Of a stretch of DNA of 62,485 nt, positions 21,655 to 31,740 are shown in pieces. Within the stretch, counting starts at the first letter, position 1, and each line of letters begins with the position of its first letter. Under the pieces are notes generated by a model that was not told the origin of the DNA, did no database searches, and was given only the letters and a program-made list of their open reading frames with translations. A program made the translations under genes and the position numbers. The stretch covers positions 1 through 62,485 of the forward strand of contig JAOAEJ010000090.1 in assembly GCA_026416815.1 (NCBI GenBank), read 5' to 3'. The DNA is from Clostridia bacterium. Lineage in GTDB: Bacteria > Bacillota > Clostridia > Acetivibrionales > DSM-2933.

Positions 21655-22545
21655 TTATATCAACTTTTTACCTGTAATTTTTTCATAAGCCTCTATATAT
21701 TTAGCTTCCGTTTTCTTTATAATATCTTCAGGAAGTGCAGGCGCTGGGGGTTGTTTATTCCATTTGATTTCTTCCAAGTACTCTCTTAAGTACTGCTTAT
21801 CAAAGCTTTTCTGCGGCCTTCCGGGCTCGTACTCGTCCATAGACCAGAACCTTGAGGAGTCTGGAGTAAACATTTCGTCGGCTATTACCAATTCCCCGTC
21901 AAGAATACCGAACTCAAATTTTGTGTCTGCCAATATCAGACCCTTGCTTTCTGCATGTTCACTAGCCTTATTATAAAGTGCTATACTTACTTCCTTTAAC
22001 TTTTGAGCTAGCTCTATGCCTATCTTATCTACAAGCACCTCAAAGCTAACATTCTCATCATGGCCTTCCTGCGCTTTTGTAGATGGAGTGAATATAGGCT
22101 CCGGCAGCTTTTGACACTGTTTGAGTCCTTCAGGTAATTTTATCCCGCATATACTTCCGGTTTGCTGGTATTCCTTCAATCCGGAACCTTCAAGATAGCC
22201 TCTTACGATACATTCTGCTTCTACCATTTTCACCTTTTTAACCAAGGTTGATCTTCCCTGCAGTTCTTCTTTAAATTGGGAAAGACCCTCAGGGTACTGG
22301 CTTACATCGGTGGTTATCACATGGTTGCCTATAATGTCCTTGGTGTATTCAAACCAGAATTCTGAAATACTGTTCAGTACGTTTCCCTTATTAGGTATAA
22401 GGTCGGGGAAAACTACGTCAAAAGCTGATATTCTGTCGGTTACAACCATCAAGAGCTTATCTCCCAGGTCATATACATTTCTTACTTTTCCTTTAATGAA
22501 TAGCGGCAAATCGATAAAATCTGTGTCGTTTATTAACTTCGTCAT
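21655..22545 (-). CDS. purC: SAICAR synthase
   Basis: A 296-residue enzyme that couples CAIR with aspartate using ATP in purine synthesis, giving the precursor of AICAR. Motifs include GKVRNVYDLGDKLLMVVTD, ECIVRGYLEGSG, and the nucleotide-binding ILADTKFEFG with DEMFTPDSSRFW near 210-235. The length fits the longer purC type. It sits between hisB and hisH and has the same direction and spacing as his genes. This placement is unusual; it ties purine synthesis to the AICAR by-product of HisF. RBS AAGGAGG precedes ATG at 22545. Confidence 0.97.
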   Translation of the reverse strand: MTKLINDTDFIDLPLFIKGKVRNVYDLGDKLLMVVTDRISAFDVVFPDLIPNKGNVLNSISEFWFEYTKDIIGNHVITTDVSQYPEGLSQFKEELQGRSTLVKKVKMVEAECIVRGYLEGSGLKEYQQTGSICGIKLPEGLKQCQKLPEPIFTPSTKAQEGHDENVSFEVLVDKIGIELAQKLKEVSIALYNKASEHAESKGLILADTKFEFGILDGELVIADEMFTPDSSRFWSMDEYEPGRPQKSFDKQYLREYLEEIKWNKQPPAPALPEDIIKKTEAKYIEAYEKITGKKLI

Positions 22546-22617
22546 TTGTAGCCTCCTTAAAAATTTTGTTAATATAGCATTAATAATTTATATTAATTTT
22601 TATTACAAACTTAAAAA

Positions 22618-23205
22618 TTAAAGCGTACCCTTTGTAGACATTACACCTTCTATTCTTTCATCAAGCCTTGTAGCTTCATCGAGAGCCCTTCCAAAGGCTT
22701 TGAATATGGCCTCAATAATATGATGGTTGTTTTTTCCGTACAAAACCTTGATATGTAAGTTAATGCCTGCATTAAAGGCAACAGCCCTGAAAAACTCTTC
22801 AACCATTTCGGTATCCATCTCTCCTACCTTATCGGTTGTAAACTGGGCTTCAAATACAAGGAACGGCCTACCGCTTAGGTCTAGGGCAACCATTGCCAAG
22901 GCTTCATCCATGGGAACATAAGAGGCACCATATCTCTTGATTGACTTTTTATCTCCCAGTGCTTGCTTTAGTACATTACCAAAAACAATTCCAACATCCT
23001 CAATAGTATGATGCGAGTCCACAACAAGGTCTCCTATAGCCTTGACATTTAGGTCAAAAAGGCCATGCCTTGTAAACAAGTCCAGCATATGGTCAAAAAA
23101 GCCTACTCCCGTTGATATGTCAGCTTTACCTGTACCATCAATATTTATACTTAAGCTGATGTCTGTTTCATTTGTTTTTCTGTTTATTTCGGCCCTTCTT
23201 TCCAT
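22618..23205 (-). CDS. hisB: Imidazoleglycerol-phosphate dehydratase
   Basis: A 195-residue monofunctional enzyme that dehydrates imidazole glycerol phosphate. The manganese-binding histidine motifs are [11 protein letters not shown] near 64-74 and [19 protein letters not shown] near 155-173. There is no N-terminal histidinol-phosphatase domain, and no separate hisJ/hisN phosphatase is in the cluster, so that step must be encoded elsewhere. RBS CAGGAGG precedes ATG at 23205. Confidence 0.98.
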   Translation of the reverse strand: MERRAEINRKTNETDISLSINIDGTGKADISTGVGFFDHMLDLFTRHGLFDLNVKAIGDLVVDSHHTIEDVGIVFGNVLKQALGDKKSIKRYGASYVPMDEALAMVALDLSGRPFLVFEAQFTTDKVGEMDTEMVEEFFRAVAFNAGINLHIKVLYGKNNHHIIEAIFKAFGRALDEATRLDERIEGVMSTKGTL

Positions 23206-23341
23206 ACTGTTCCTCCTGGTATATGCGCTTTTATTGTATAGATACTTACCTATCTATACTCAATTTATTATCTGAATATCTCAAACTGATTTTTATCCAA
23301 TTTTATTATATCAGAATTTTTTCATCAAGTCCTATAATATT

Positions 23342-24403
23342 TTAACGCGATATTATTTCTCTTATTGCCTCTAAAAAGCAATCCATTTCTTCATCGGATC
23401 CAATACTTACTCTAAGAAAATTGTCTATACGGGGCTTATTGAAATACCGCACAAGAATTCCTTTTTCCCTTAACTGTCTAAAAAGGCATTCAGCCTGAAC
23501 TTTTGGGTGGCTTATAAATACAAAGTTGGCTTTTGAGTCGGTAACATTAAAGCTCATTTCTTTTAAAGCTGCTGTTACTCTCTCTCTTGTATTTATAACC
23601 CTGGTTCTTGTCTCCTGAAAATAGGCTTCATCCTTTATCGCCTCTACTGCGCCTGCAAGAGCAAGACGGTCGAGAGTATAGGAATTCACCGAGTTCTTTA
23701 TCCTATCAAGCCCTTCAATCAGTTCCCTGCTGCCTAGTGCAAAGCCCACACGCAGCCCCGCAAGGCTCCTTGATTTGGAAAGGGTCTGAATAACTAAAAG
23801 ATTTGGATATGTGTTAATGAGTTTTACTGCCGACTCTTCTCCAAAATCGATATATGCTTCATCAACAATTACTACGCTGTCCTCATTCTGGCTAAGGATT
23901 ATTTCTATTGATTCCACTGATAAGGCCTTTGCTGTCGGCGCATTGGGATTAGAGATAATTATACCTCCGTTTTTATCAAAAAATTTGTCCAGTGGTATAT
24001 CGAACTCCTCATCCAGCGGCACAAGCTTATAATTAACCTTAAAAAGTTCTGAATATACGGGATAGAAGCTGTATGAAATATCCGGAAAGAAAATTGTACT
24101 ACCGGGGTTGAAGAAAGCCATATATGAAAAAGCCAGCACTTCGTCCGAGCCGTTGCCTACAAAAACCTGTTCCTTCTTCAGGTCATAGTACTGCGCTATT
24201 GTTTGCCTTAGTTCATCACAATTAGGGTCAGGATACAGCCTGAGGTCTTCATTCGCCGCCCTTTTAATAGCCTCAAGTACCTTTGGGGATGGGGGGTAAG
24301 GGCTTTCATTTGTATTGAGTTTGATATATTTTTTATCCTTTGGCTGTTCGCCGGGAACGTATGGCTCTACACCTTTTGCAATATTACTCCAATATTTGCT
24401 CAT
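23342..24403 (-). CDS. hisC: Histidinol-phosphate aminotransferase
   Basis: A 353-residue PLP enzyme (fold type I) that transaminates imidazole acetol phosphate. The substrate segment LNTNESPYPPSPKV is at about 28-42. NPNAPT, the DEAYIDFGEES segment and the PLP lysine motif TLSKSRSLAGLRVGF (about 208-222) are present. Length is typical. RBS GAGGTG precedes ATG at 24403. A 90-base gap with a hairpin separates it from hisD upstream. Confidence 0.97.
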   Translation of the reverse strand: MSKYWSNIAKGVEPYVPGEQPKDKKYIKLNTNESPYPPSPKVLEAIKRAANEDLRLYPDPNCDELRQTIAQYYDLKKEQVFVGNGSDEVLAFSYMAFFNPGSTIFFPDISYSFYPVYSELFKVNYKLVPLDEEFDIPLDKFFDKNGGIIISNPNAPTAKALSVESIEIILSQNEDSVVIVDEAYIDFGEESAVKLINTYPNLLVIQTLSKSRSLAGLRVGFALGSRELIEGLDRIKNSVNSYTLDRLALAGAVEAIKDEAYFQETRTRVINTRERVTAALKEMSFNVTDSKANFVFISHPKVQAECLFRQLREKGILVRYFNKPRIDNFLRVSIGSDEEMDCFLEAIREIISR

Positions 24404-24441
24404 GTATTGTCACCTCACTCTATTAGTTCCTTGTCTAGTTA

Positions 24442-24473
24442 AATATCAGGGCCGCATACTCAGCCCTGATATT
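24442..24473. terminator. Hairpin between hisD and hisC
   Basis: Perfect 11-bp stem AATATCAGGGC / GCCCTGATATT with a 10-base loop. On the minus strand only ATTTAAC follows, so termination would be weak; it may be a processing or stability element within the his transcript. The T-run is better on the plus strand, where no gene needs it. Confidence 0.45.
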
Positions 24474-24493
24474 TTTTATAATACATCTTTATA

Positions 24494-25783
24494 CTATTCA
24501 AATCTTACCTTTATAGCATTGGCATGAGCAGTAAGCCCCTCTGCCTCTGCAAAAAGTATAACATCGTCTTTTACATTTTTAAGGGCATTTTTTGTGTAAG
24601 ATATTATACTCGACTTTTTAACAAAGTCACTTAAGTTGAGGGGAGAGAAGAACCTCGCAGTACCACTGGTAGGAAGCACATGGTTTGGCCCTGCAAAGTA
24701 ATCTCCTAATGGTTCTGAGGTATAGTGCCCAAGGAAAATCGCCCCGGCGTTCTTAACGCTGCCTAGGAGGTTGAAAGGCTCCTCCACACATAATTCAAGA
24801 TGCTCCGGTGCAATCTTATTTACTACTTCCACAGCGTCTTCCAGGCTATTCACCAGCACAATAGTACCGTAGTCATTTATAGACTTCTCAATTATTTCTC
24901 TCCTACTAAGGTAAGCAATCTGCCTCTCTATCTCACTTTGCACCTGCTCTGCCAACTTTTCCGATGTGGTGACTAATATAGACGAAGCAAGCACATCGTG
25001 CTCTGCCTGCGATAACAAGTCGGCTGCAATAAATTTCGGATTTGCACTGTCATCTGCAACTACCATAATCTCACTTGGTCCTGCAATTGCGTCTATATCA
25101 CAGTAACCGTATACCATTTTTTTAGCCATAGCTACATATATATTCCCAGGTCCTACAATTTTGTCGACCTTCGGTAGTGTCTCTGTCCCAAATGCCAGAG
25201 CAGCAACAGCTTGTGCTCCGCCTACCCTATAAATCTCGTCCACACCAGCTTCATTAGCTGCCACTAACACTGCGGGATTTATTCCACCGTTTTTGGGAGG
25301 GGTCACCATAATAACCTTCTCCACTCCTGCCACCTTTGCCGGCACTACATTCATAAGTACAGACGATGGATATGCAGCAGTACCTCCGGGTACGTACACG
25401 CCCACGATTTCCAGCGGTCTGTACATCTGACCCAGTATCACTCCATCCTTTTCAGCGGAAAACCATGAATTTTCCTTCTGCTTTGCGTGGAAGCTTTCGA
25501 TATTGTTTATAGCTTTTCTAATAACTTCTATTAGTTCTTTATCTACTTTTCCGTAAGCTTCATCTATTTCCTGCTTAGATACCTTTAATGATTCAGGGGT
25601 TAAATCCACTCCATCAAACATCTTTGTATATTCCAGCAGGGCTTTATCTCCATTGGTCTTTATACTATTTACTATTGAGTCTACATTTTTCAAAACATCC
25701 CCAAGCTCCATCTGACTCCTGGTGAGAAGCTTTTCATACAGGTCGTTTTTCTTATCCCTTCTTATATCTATAACGCTTATCAT
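24494..25783 (-). CDS. hisD: Histidinol dehydrogenase
   Basis: A 429-residue zinc enzyme that oxidises histidinol to histidine in two NAD+-dependent steps. Motifs include [22 protein letters not shown], the signature [15 protein letters not shown] and the catalytic AEHD segment. APEHLEL and [20 protein letters not shown] are present near the C-terminus. Its ATG overlaps the hisG stop by four bases, showing translational coupling. Confidence 0.98.
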   Translation of the reverse strand: MISVIDIRRDKKNDLYEKLLTRSQMELGDVLKNVDSIVNSIKTNGDKALLEYTKMFDGVDLTPESLKVSKQEIDEAYGKVDKELIEVIRKAINNIESFHAKQKENSWFSAEKDGVILGQMYRPLEIVGVYVPGGTAAYPSSVLMNVVPAKVAGVEKVIMVTPPKNGGINPAVLVAANEAGVDEIYRVGGAQAVAALAFGTETLPKVDKIVGPGNIYVAMAKKMVYGYCDIDAIAGPSEIMVVADDSANPKFIAADLLSQAEHDVLASSILVTTSEKLAEQVQSEIERQIAYLSRREIIEKSINDYGTIVLVNSLEDAVEVVNKIAPEHLELCVEEPFNLLGSVKNAGAIFLGHYTSEPLGDYFAGPNHVLPTSGTARFFSPLNLSDFVKKSSIISYTKNALKNVKDDVILFAEAEGLTAHANAIKVRFE

Positions 25784-26433
25784 TGCTTTTCCCTTCCCTT
25801 TTCAAGCTGCTTCCTTATACCGTCAATAATCCTGTTTATACGTTCGCTCTCCATCTTCATGCTCACACGGTTTACAACCATCCTTGCGCTTATGTCTGCA
25901 ATAGTATCCAGTACTACCAGGCCATTTTCCTTTAGAGTTCTTCCGCTTTCCACCAGGTCAACTATTACTTCCGAAAGCCCTACCAAAGGAGCAAGCTCTA
26001 CAGAGCCATTGAGTTTGATAACTTCAATTGATTCGCGTCTTTTGTGCTCGAAGTATTCCCTTGCTATCCTCGGATACTTGGTAGCTACTCTCTTATTATT
26101 CAGCTGATCCAGCTTCCCCTGTAATTCCACAGGTCCCGCAATACACATTCTGCAAGCAGCAAACCCGAGGTTTAATACTTCGTACAGGTTTCTTCCTTCC
26201 TCCATAAGAGTGTCTTTTCCTACAATACCAATATCCGCTGCTCCATATTCCACATAGGTAGGAACATCACTGGGCTTGGCAAGGAAGAATTTTATTTTAT
26301 TTGTTTCGTCAGATAATATCAATTTACGGCTGTTGGATTTAAGCTCCGAACAGTCAATACCTACACCCTCAAACAGTTCTATAGATAAATCGGTAAGCCT
26401 TCCCTTTGAAAGGGCTATTGTTAAATATCTCAT
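25780..26433 (-). CDS. hisG: ATP phosphoribosyltransferase catalytic subunit, short form
   Basis: A 217-residue short-form HisG, which starts histidine synthesis by joining ATP and PRPP. It lacks the C-terminal regulatory domain of the long form and needs HisZ, encoded directly upstream, for activity and feedback control. The PRPP-binding region [18 protein letters not shown] (about 156-173) is intact. RBS GGGAGG precedes ATG at 26433. It overlaps hisD by four bases. Confidence 0.98.
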   Translation of the reverse strand: MRYLTIALSKGRLTDLSIELFEGVGIDCSELKSNSRKLILSDETNKIKFFLAKPSDVPTYVEYGAADIGIVGKDTLMEEGRNLYEVLNLGFAACRMCIAGPVELQGKLDQLNNKRVATKYPRIAREYFEHKRRESIEVIKLNGSVELAPLVGLSEVIVDLVESGRTLKENGLVVLDTIADISARMVVNRVSMKMESERINRIIDGIRKQLEKGREKQ

Positions 26434-26453
26434 ATTTTGCCTCCCCCCGTCCT

Positions 26454-27713
26454 TTAGCGCTTATTTAAAAGTTCGCCTATGCTGGTAGCAGTCATTTCAC
26501 CATTCTCAAGGTTATGAACTTCTATATTCTCACTGTCAACAATATATATAATGCCGCCTATACCCTTACTGGCTGCATACTTCTTCACATCTTCAAGGCT
26601 TCCCATGGTAATATCCATCTCCACAACAAGCCCCTGCTCCCTCAACTCCTGACATACCTCGAAGGCTGTCTTTCTGCCTTCCCTTTTATAACATATCAAG
26701 CTATCGACACCTTGCTTTTCAACAGCTATCTTTTGCCTGTCAAGCGCCATCATTATCATATTTATTCCTAATGAAAAACCTGTAGCCGGACAATTCTTGC
26801 CGAATTTTTCAACAAGCTTGTCGTATCTTCCCCCGCTTAATATAGGGAAACCTATTCCGTAGGTAAATCCTCTGAATATAATACCTGTGTAGTAGTTCAG
26901 GCTCTGTACCATACCCAGGTCTATCGAAACATATTTGGAGAGACCATAGTCTTCAAGAATCTCAAGAATCTGCTTAAGGTTTTCTAAAGCTGCAAGGGAA
27001 CGTTCATTTGAAGTCATCTTCTTTACTTTTTCGATAACATCTATAGAACCGAAAAGTCTCGGTAGGCTCAATATCAATTCCTTTAGGTTATCGGCAATAT
27101 TGTGGCTCTTTACCAACTCCTCAATGCCCAGGTAGTCTTTACTGTCTATGAGTACCCTCATTTGCTCTATATCCTGTGCCGAAAGTCCCGTCTCTTCCAT
27201 CAAGCCTTTAAAAAACTCCACCTGTCCTATATCTATTTGAAAGCTCTCAATACCGGTTGCTTTTACAGCATTTATAGCTGTGGCAATAACTTCAGCGTCT
27301 GCCTCAGGGGCACTCACGCACATAACCTCTACCCCTGCCTGTGTGAATTCCTTCTGTTTGCCTCCACCAAGCTCATTGTATTTAAATGTGTTCCCTATAT
27401 AGAAGGACTTGAGTGGATATTCTCTATCCTTATATTTGGTAGCTGCCACCCTTGCAACAGGAATTGTAATATCAGGTCTTAATACAAGAATACGCCCCTG
27501 CTGGTCAAAAAATTTAAACATGGTCTCCTGCGGAATCAAATCCGACTCTGCAGCAAACGCATCGTAAAACTCTACAGTAGGCGTTTCGATTTCATAATAG
27601 CCGTAAGACCTGAACAGCCCTCTTATCTTAGCTTCCAGATTTCTTTTCATAAAACAGTCTTCAAAAAGTATATCCTGCACTCCTTCTGGAGTGTATATTT
27701 TCCATTTACCCAA
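26454..27713 (-). CDS. hisZ: ATP phosphoribosyltransferase regulatory subunit
   Basis: A histidyl-tRNA synthetase-like protein of about 419 residues that forms a complex with short HisG and carries the histidine feedback site. It shows the HisS-like core ([13 protein letters not shown] at the start, [12 protein letters not shown] later) but the C-terminal anticodon-binding region is reduced. I favour TTG at 27713 because GAGGTG lies 6 bases upstream; GTG at 27722 has no spaced ribosome site. It is the first gene of the his operon, behind a near-consensus promoter. Confidence 0.95.
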   Translation of the reverse strand: MGKWKIYTPEGVQDILFEDCFMKRNLEAKIRGLFRSYGYYEIETPTVEFYDAFAAESDLIPQETMFKFFDQQGRILVLRPDITIPVARVAATKYKDREYPLKSFYIGNTFKYNELGGGKQKEFTQAGVEVMCVSAPEADAEVIATAINAVKATGIESFQIDIGQVEFFKGLMEETGLSAQDIEQMRVLIDSKDYLGIEELVKSHNIADNLKELILSLPRLFGSIDVIEKVKKMTSNERSLAALENLKQILEILEDYGLSKYVSIDLGMVQSLNYYTGIIFRGFTYGIGFPILSGGRYDKLVEKFGKNCPATGFSLGINMIMMALDRQKIAVEKQGVDSLICYKREGRKTAFEVCQELREQGLVVEMDITMGSLEDVKKYAASKGIGGIIYIVDSENIEVHNLENGEMTATSIGELLNKR

Positions 27714-27773
27714 TGTAAGCACCTCACTTTAACACTTTACTACGTTAAATCGATAAATTAATGAATTGCTATA

Positions 27774-27802
27774 ATTATATATTACTATGATATTTTTGTC
27801 AA
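27774..27802 (-). promoter_or_regulatory. Sigma-A promoter of the his operon
   Basis: On the minus strand a perfect TTGACA (27802-27797), a 17-base spacer and a perfect TATAAT (27779-27774) precede hisZ, giving a leader of only about 50 bases. There is no room for a T-box or attenuator, so feedback on HisZG is the likely control. Confidence 0.85.
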
Positions 27803-27902
27803 TTATTTAGATTTAAATTCCGATATATACTATAGAAGTAATAAATGTAGTAAACGGAGTTACTACATAACCGTGTCTCTAGCAGAAAAAGGATGTGATG
27901 CT

Positions 27903-28190
27903 ATGAAGAGCACAAACGAAGCCATTTTAATATTTTTACCGGAGCTAGCCTTTGAAGGTCTTACATCAGAAGGCAGTAATACTTCTCCGGTAATACGGGT
28001 CAAATGCGGCAGTATAATGAGTTATACCGCAAAAGGTGCCCTGGTTATCGACAGCGGTAGTGATGAATACAGAGTGTACCCGGTGAAAAAGCCTCACAAA
28101 ATTGTAAAGCATAAGCGGCAGGATTCAAAGAAGGAGACAAAAAGCTTTGACCACTACTTGAAAATGTACTCTGCCGCAGGCAGCCATTAA
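27903..28190 (+). CDS. Small hypothetical protein divergent from the his operon
   Basis: A protein of about 95 residues with no signal peptide or membrane helix. It begins hydrophobic (EAILIFLPELAFEGL), continues with a beta-rich middle (VIRVKCGSIMSYTAKGALVI) and ends in a basic tail with several His and Lys. I do not recognise it. ATG at 27903 is preferred over the frame's first start at 27873 because AAAGGATG lies upstream. It is the only plus-strand gene in the first 45 kb and faces away from hisZ. Confidence 0.5.
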   Translation: MKSTNEAILIFLPELAFEGLTSEGSNTSPVIRVKCGSIMSYTAKGALVIDSGSDEYRVYPVKKPHKIVKHKRQDSKKETKSFDHYLKMYSAAGSH

Positions 28191-28212
28191 ACCTTATCCC
28201 AATTAAAATCGC

Positions 28213-28235
28213 ATGGGGACCGCAAAGGTCCCCAT
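28213..28235. terminator. Convergent hairpin between the small gene and pcrA
   Basis: Perfect 9-bp stem ATGGGGACC / GGTCCCCAT with a 5-base loop, 22 bases after the plus-strand stop. The T-rich tail is interrupted on both strands. It probably separates the two convergent genes. Confidence 0.55.
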
Positions 28236-28284
28236 ATGCTACTTTATACTTTCTCATGGATTTTAATTATGTCAATTCAAACAA

Positions 28285-30507
28285 CTAACTTATTTTGTTC
28301 AAGTTTGCAAATGCGGCCATCAGCCTCTTCATGCCAGAATTCTGGAAGTGTATTTCCAGCTTGAAATCGTCATTTTCCTTTTCTACCGAAGTTATTACCC
28401 CAATTCCAAACTTTTTATGTTCAACTTTATCGCCTACACCGTAAACAACGTTTGAAGCAGCTTTTTTAATTTCACCCAGGGTCATAAACTTAGGTGTTGG
28501 AGATGCACCAAAACTATTTACCGCTGCACCTTTAGTCTGTACAGTCGGTTTGGCCATGCCTGTACTCGACTTAGCTTCCTTTTTAACGGGTGCTTCTATA
28601 AGCTCCTCAGGTATTTCTTTTATAAACCTCGAGACTTTGTTGTAAGAGGTATTACCAAATAATGTCCTGCAGTGGGCATTTGTCATATAGAGTTTTTCCC
28701 TTGCACGGGTAATACCTACATAACACAGACGCCTTTCCTCTTCCACTTCATTATCGTCAGTCATGGATCGATAGCCAGGGAATACGCCCTCTTCCATACC
28801 CACCATAAACACCACAGGAAACTCCAATCCCTTTGCGCTATGCAGCGTCATCATTATTACACTGTCCGTTTCCTCTTCAAAGTTGTCAATATCCGAAACC
28901 AAAGATACATGTGCAAGGAAGGCTTCCAAGCCTTTCTCCTCACTCTGCTCTTCAAATTCCATCGCAACCGAAATAAGCTCCTTGACGTTTTCTATTCTCC
29001 CTCTTGCCTCTTCGGTATCCTCCGCCTCAAGCTCTTTTGTAATCCCCGACTGCTCTATAACCTCTTCCATTAGTTCAGAAACTTTCATAGTCTCTTTAAA
29101 TACTCTGAACTTTGATATAAGAGTTACAAAGTTTTCGAGCCTTGCTGCCGCTCTGCCAAGTTCGGGAACTTCCGAAGCCATGGATACAACACTGAATATA
29201 CTGCTCCCTCTACGATTAGCTTCTTCCTCTGCCTTATCTACTGTTGCACTTCCTATACCTCTTTTAGGAACATTTATAATCCTCTTTAAGCTTATATTAT
29301 CCGAAGGATTTTGTATCAGCCTCAGGTATGCAATAAGGTCCTTAATCTCTTTTCTGTCATAGAACTTTAAGCCGCCTACAATCTTGTAGGGGAGCCCCTC
29401 TCTCATGAACATTTCTTCAAGTACACGGGACTGGGCATTCGTCCTGTATAGTATAGCACAATCCTTATACTGCCTGTCCTCCTGCCTTGTCAGTTTCCTT
29501 ATCTCTCCCGCTACATACATAGCCTCAGCATGCTCATTGTCACATTCCTGACGCTTAATCCTGTCTCCTTCACCGTTATCGGTCCAGAGACTCTTGTTCT
29601 TCCTACCTGCGTTGTTCCTTATAACCTGGTTCGCAGCATCGAGGATTGTCTGTGTGGAACGATAGTTTTGCTCAAGCTTTATTACCTTAGCGTTTTTAAA
29701 TTCCTTTTCAAAATCGAGTATATTTCGAATATTAGCGCCTCTCCAGCCGTAAATGGACTGGTCATCATCACCCACTACACACAGATTTTTGTGTTCTTGG
29801 GCGAGGAGGCTTATGAGGGAATATTGTGCTGTATTGGTGTCCTGGTACTCATCAACAAGGATGTATTTAAACCTATGCTGGTAATAACTAAGTACAGGAG
29901 GATTTTCCAAAAACAGCTTTATAGTAAGCATTATTATATCGTCAAAGTCAAGGGCATTATTCTGCCTGAGTTTCTTTTGATAAAGTTCATAGATTTGAGC
30001 TACCTTACTCATTCTGAAATCTGAAGCATACATATTGGTAAACGTCCTGGGCTCGGTAAGCTCGTCCTTAGCCCTGCCAATCATCTCCAGAACTGACCTT
30101 GGAGGAAAGTTTTTATCATTAAGATTGAGTTCCTTTAGACAGTCCTTAACAACCGTCTGCTGATCACCGGTATCAAAAATAACAAAGCTCCTATCGTAAC
30201 CCAGCTTATCTATATCTCTCCTCAGTATCCTTACACAGCTCGAGTGAAAAGTGCTTACCCATATATTCTCGCTCACATCCCCAACAAGCTTTTCGATTCT
30301 CTCCTTCATTTCCTTGGCAGCCTTGTTGGTAAAGGTTATAGCCATTATACTCGTAGGATGGACTCCCTCTTCCTTTATAAGGTGGGCAATTCTATGAGTT
30401 AATACCCTTGTCTTTCCTGAGCCTGCACCGGCAAGGATAAGCAAAGGACCGTCAACATGCAGGACGGCTTCCTTTTGTTCTTTATTTAAACCTTTAAGTA
30501 AATCCAT
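28285..30507 (-). CDS. pcrA: UvrD/PcrA-family ATP-dependent DNA helicase
   Basis: A 740-residue superfamily 1A helicase that unwinds DNA 3'-5' in repair and replication fork maintenance. Walker A is GAGSGKTRVLTHRIAHL at about 27-43. Motif II and neighbours include ILVDEYQDTN, and motif III is VGDDDQSIYGWRGA. Motifs V and VI (TLHSAKGLEFPVVFM and RRLCYVGITRARE) are intact. The C-terminal 50 residues resemble the PcrA Tudor-like polymerase-binding domain (GDKVEHKKFGIGVITSVE). RBS AGGAG precedes ATG at 30507. It is transcribed alone. Confidence 0.97.
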   Translation of the reverse strand: MDLLKGLNKEQKEAVLHVDGPLLILAGAGSGKTRVLTHRIAHLIKEEGVHPTSIMAITFTNKAAKEMKERIEKLVGDVSENIWVSTFHSSCVRILRRDIDKLGYDRSFVIFDTGDQQTVVKDCLKELNLNDKNFPPRSVLEMIGRAKDELTEPRTFTNMYASDFRMSKVAQIYELYQKKLRQNNALDFDDIIMLTIKLFLENPPVLSYYQHRFKYILVDEYQDTNTAQYSLISLLAQEHKNLCVVGDDDQSIYGWRGANIRNILDFEKEFKNAKVIKLEQNYRSTQTILDAANQVIRNNAGRKNKSLWTDNGEGDRIKRQECDNEHAEAMYVAGEIRKLTRQEDRQYKDCAILYRTNAQSRVLEEMFMREGLPYKIVGGLKFYDRKEIKDLIAYLRLIQNPSDNISLKRIINVPKRGIGSATVDKAEEEANRRGSSIFSVVSMASEVPELGRAAARLENFVTLISKFRVFKETMKVSELMEEVIEQSGITKELEAEDTEEARGRIENVKELISVAMEFEEQSEEKGLEAFLAHVSLVSDIDNFEEETDSVIMMTLHSAKGLEFPVVFMVGMEEGVFPGYRSMTDDNEVEEERRLCYVGITRAREKLYMTNAHCRTLFGNTSYNKVSRFIKEIPEELIEAPVKKEAKSSTGMAKPTVQTKGAAVNSFGASPTPKFMTLGEIKKAASNVVYGVGDKVEHKKFGIGVITSVEKENDDFKLEIHFQNSGMKRLMAAFANLNKIS

Positions 30508-30628
30508 AAACTACACTCCTAGAAAGAATTTTTCTGATTTGCCCCGGACAGTATTTGAAAGACATTATAATGTATAAATAATTCCTTTGATACTGCCAAG
30601 CTAATTAGTCACTACTCAATAAAATATG

Positions 30629-30655
30629 AAATGCCGTGCGTTTTATCACGGCATT
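30629..30655 (-). terminator. Terminator of the nucleotidyltransferase gene
   Basis: Stem AATGCCGTG / CACGGCATT with an 8-base loop. On the minus strand it is followed by TCATATTTTATTG. It lies about 65 bases after the stop at 30719. Confidence 0.55.
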
Positions 30656-30718
30656 ATAATTATAGATTAATTTTTAAGTTAAGGCAACAGAGTGAATTAT
30701 GTAATACATTTGACACGT

Positions 30719-31480
30719 CTAATGACAAAGTCCTAAAATTAGTTCCTTTATTTTACCATTTATACTAAAGTTTTCATCAAGATATTTTAATATTGCCCTG
30801 GCACTCTCAGGGCTCTTATGATAGCCCTGTACAAAATCAGCTATCATCCCTTCAGCTTGAGGATATCTCTGCTCAAATCTTCTTTCAATGGAAAATACAT
30901 CTGCATAAACAGAGATCTCTTTTTCTGTAAATTTCATCAACTCTATCACTCTGTCAACAGCATAAACTTGAATAAACCTCATTGCGGATAACTTTTCTCC
31001 CCTATTATACCTGCACATCCCCACGTATAAGTTCGTAATTGCCTCTCCAACAAGCCATTCCTCAGGGTTATCATCTCGGCTAACCAGTTGTTTATTTGGA
31101 GTACATACACTTTCATCAAACCCATCAGCCCTCCATATTATTCTTCCTTCTGAAAACTTGACGTTTGAAAGCTCCTCCGGTTCAAATACGGCAAATTCGC
31201 AAAACACACTGTCCTGATACAAAAGTTTATAACCATGAGAAGTATTTTTAAACACAAATTCTACAGGATAAATGGAAGTAATCCAACTGATATTATCAAC
31301 ATACTCATTTCTAAATCCTTTTTTAACTATCAAAAAGAAATCCAGGTCAGAAAATTTATCTATCCTTTCCACCTCAACACCTACCGATCCCAATCCTAAA
31401 ACAGCCAGCGCATTCCCCGTTCTCTCTACCGACCTCCCTATTTCCTCAAGTCTTTGAAGCAAACACTCTCTTTTACTCAT
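30719..31480 (-). CDS. Nucleotidyltransferase-domain protein
   Basis: A 253-residue protein with an N-terminal polymerase-beta-type nucleotidyltransferase fold. The metal-binding signature is GLGSVGVEVERIDKFSDLDF (about 29-48), with the Asp pair SDLD. The helical C-terminal part resembles that of antibiotic or small-molecule nucleotidyltransferases such as the lincosamide type. I would not call it a resistance gene without experiment. RBS GGAGG precedes ATG at 31480. It stands alone between pcrA and the debranching enzyme gene. Confidence 0.72.
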   Translation of the reverse strand: MSKRECLLQRLEEIGRSVERTGNALAVLGLGSVGVEVERIDKFSDLDFFLIVKKGFRNEYVDNISWITSIYPVEFVFKNTSHGYKLLYQDSVFCEFAVFEPEELSNVKFSEGRIIWRADGFDESVCTPNKQLVSRDDNPEEWLVGEAITNLYVGMCRYNRGEKLSAMRFIQVYAVDRVIELMKFTEKEISVYADVFSIERRFEQRYPQAEGMIADFVQGYHKSPESARAILKYLDENFSINGKIKELILGLCH

Positions 31481-31690
31481 AGATTAACCTCCTAAACATT
31501 AGGCTTTTTTCAATATACTTTATTGTAATACTCTTTTGATTTATCTAAAATCCTTTAATAGGGTTATTTTTAAATTTTAATGCTCCTTGCCAAATACTAA
31601 GTTGAAGGGTATATATAATTACCAAAAAAGAGACTTTCCCATGTACCTATGAGATAGCCTCTAAAATTATGTTTCATCAACATGAAAAGA

Positions 31691-31714
31691 CATATGGATT
31701 TGACTATCCATATG
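31691..31714 (-). terminator. Terminator of the debranching-enzyme operon
   Basis: Stem CATATGGAT / ATCCATATG with a short loop, followed on the minus strand by TCTTTTCATG. A second hairpin ending in a run of six T lies just beyond, at about 31628-31663. Together they close the malEFG-debranching region. Confidence 0.65.
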
Positions 31715-31740
31715 CCTTTTCATTCCTGGATCTATGCAAC

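Noticed and set aside
30719..31480. Antibiotic resistance gene (lincosamide or aminoglycoside nucleotidyltransferase)
   Set aside because: Only the general nucleotidyltransferase signature is visible; substrate cannot be read from it and the context gives no sign of a resistance island.
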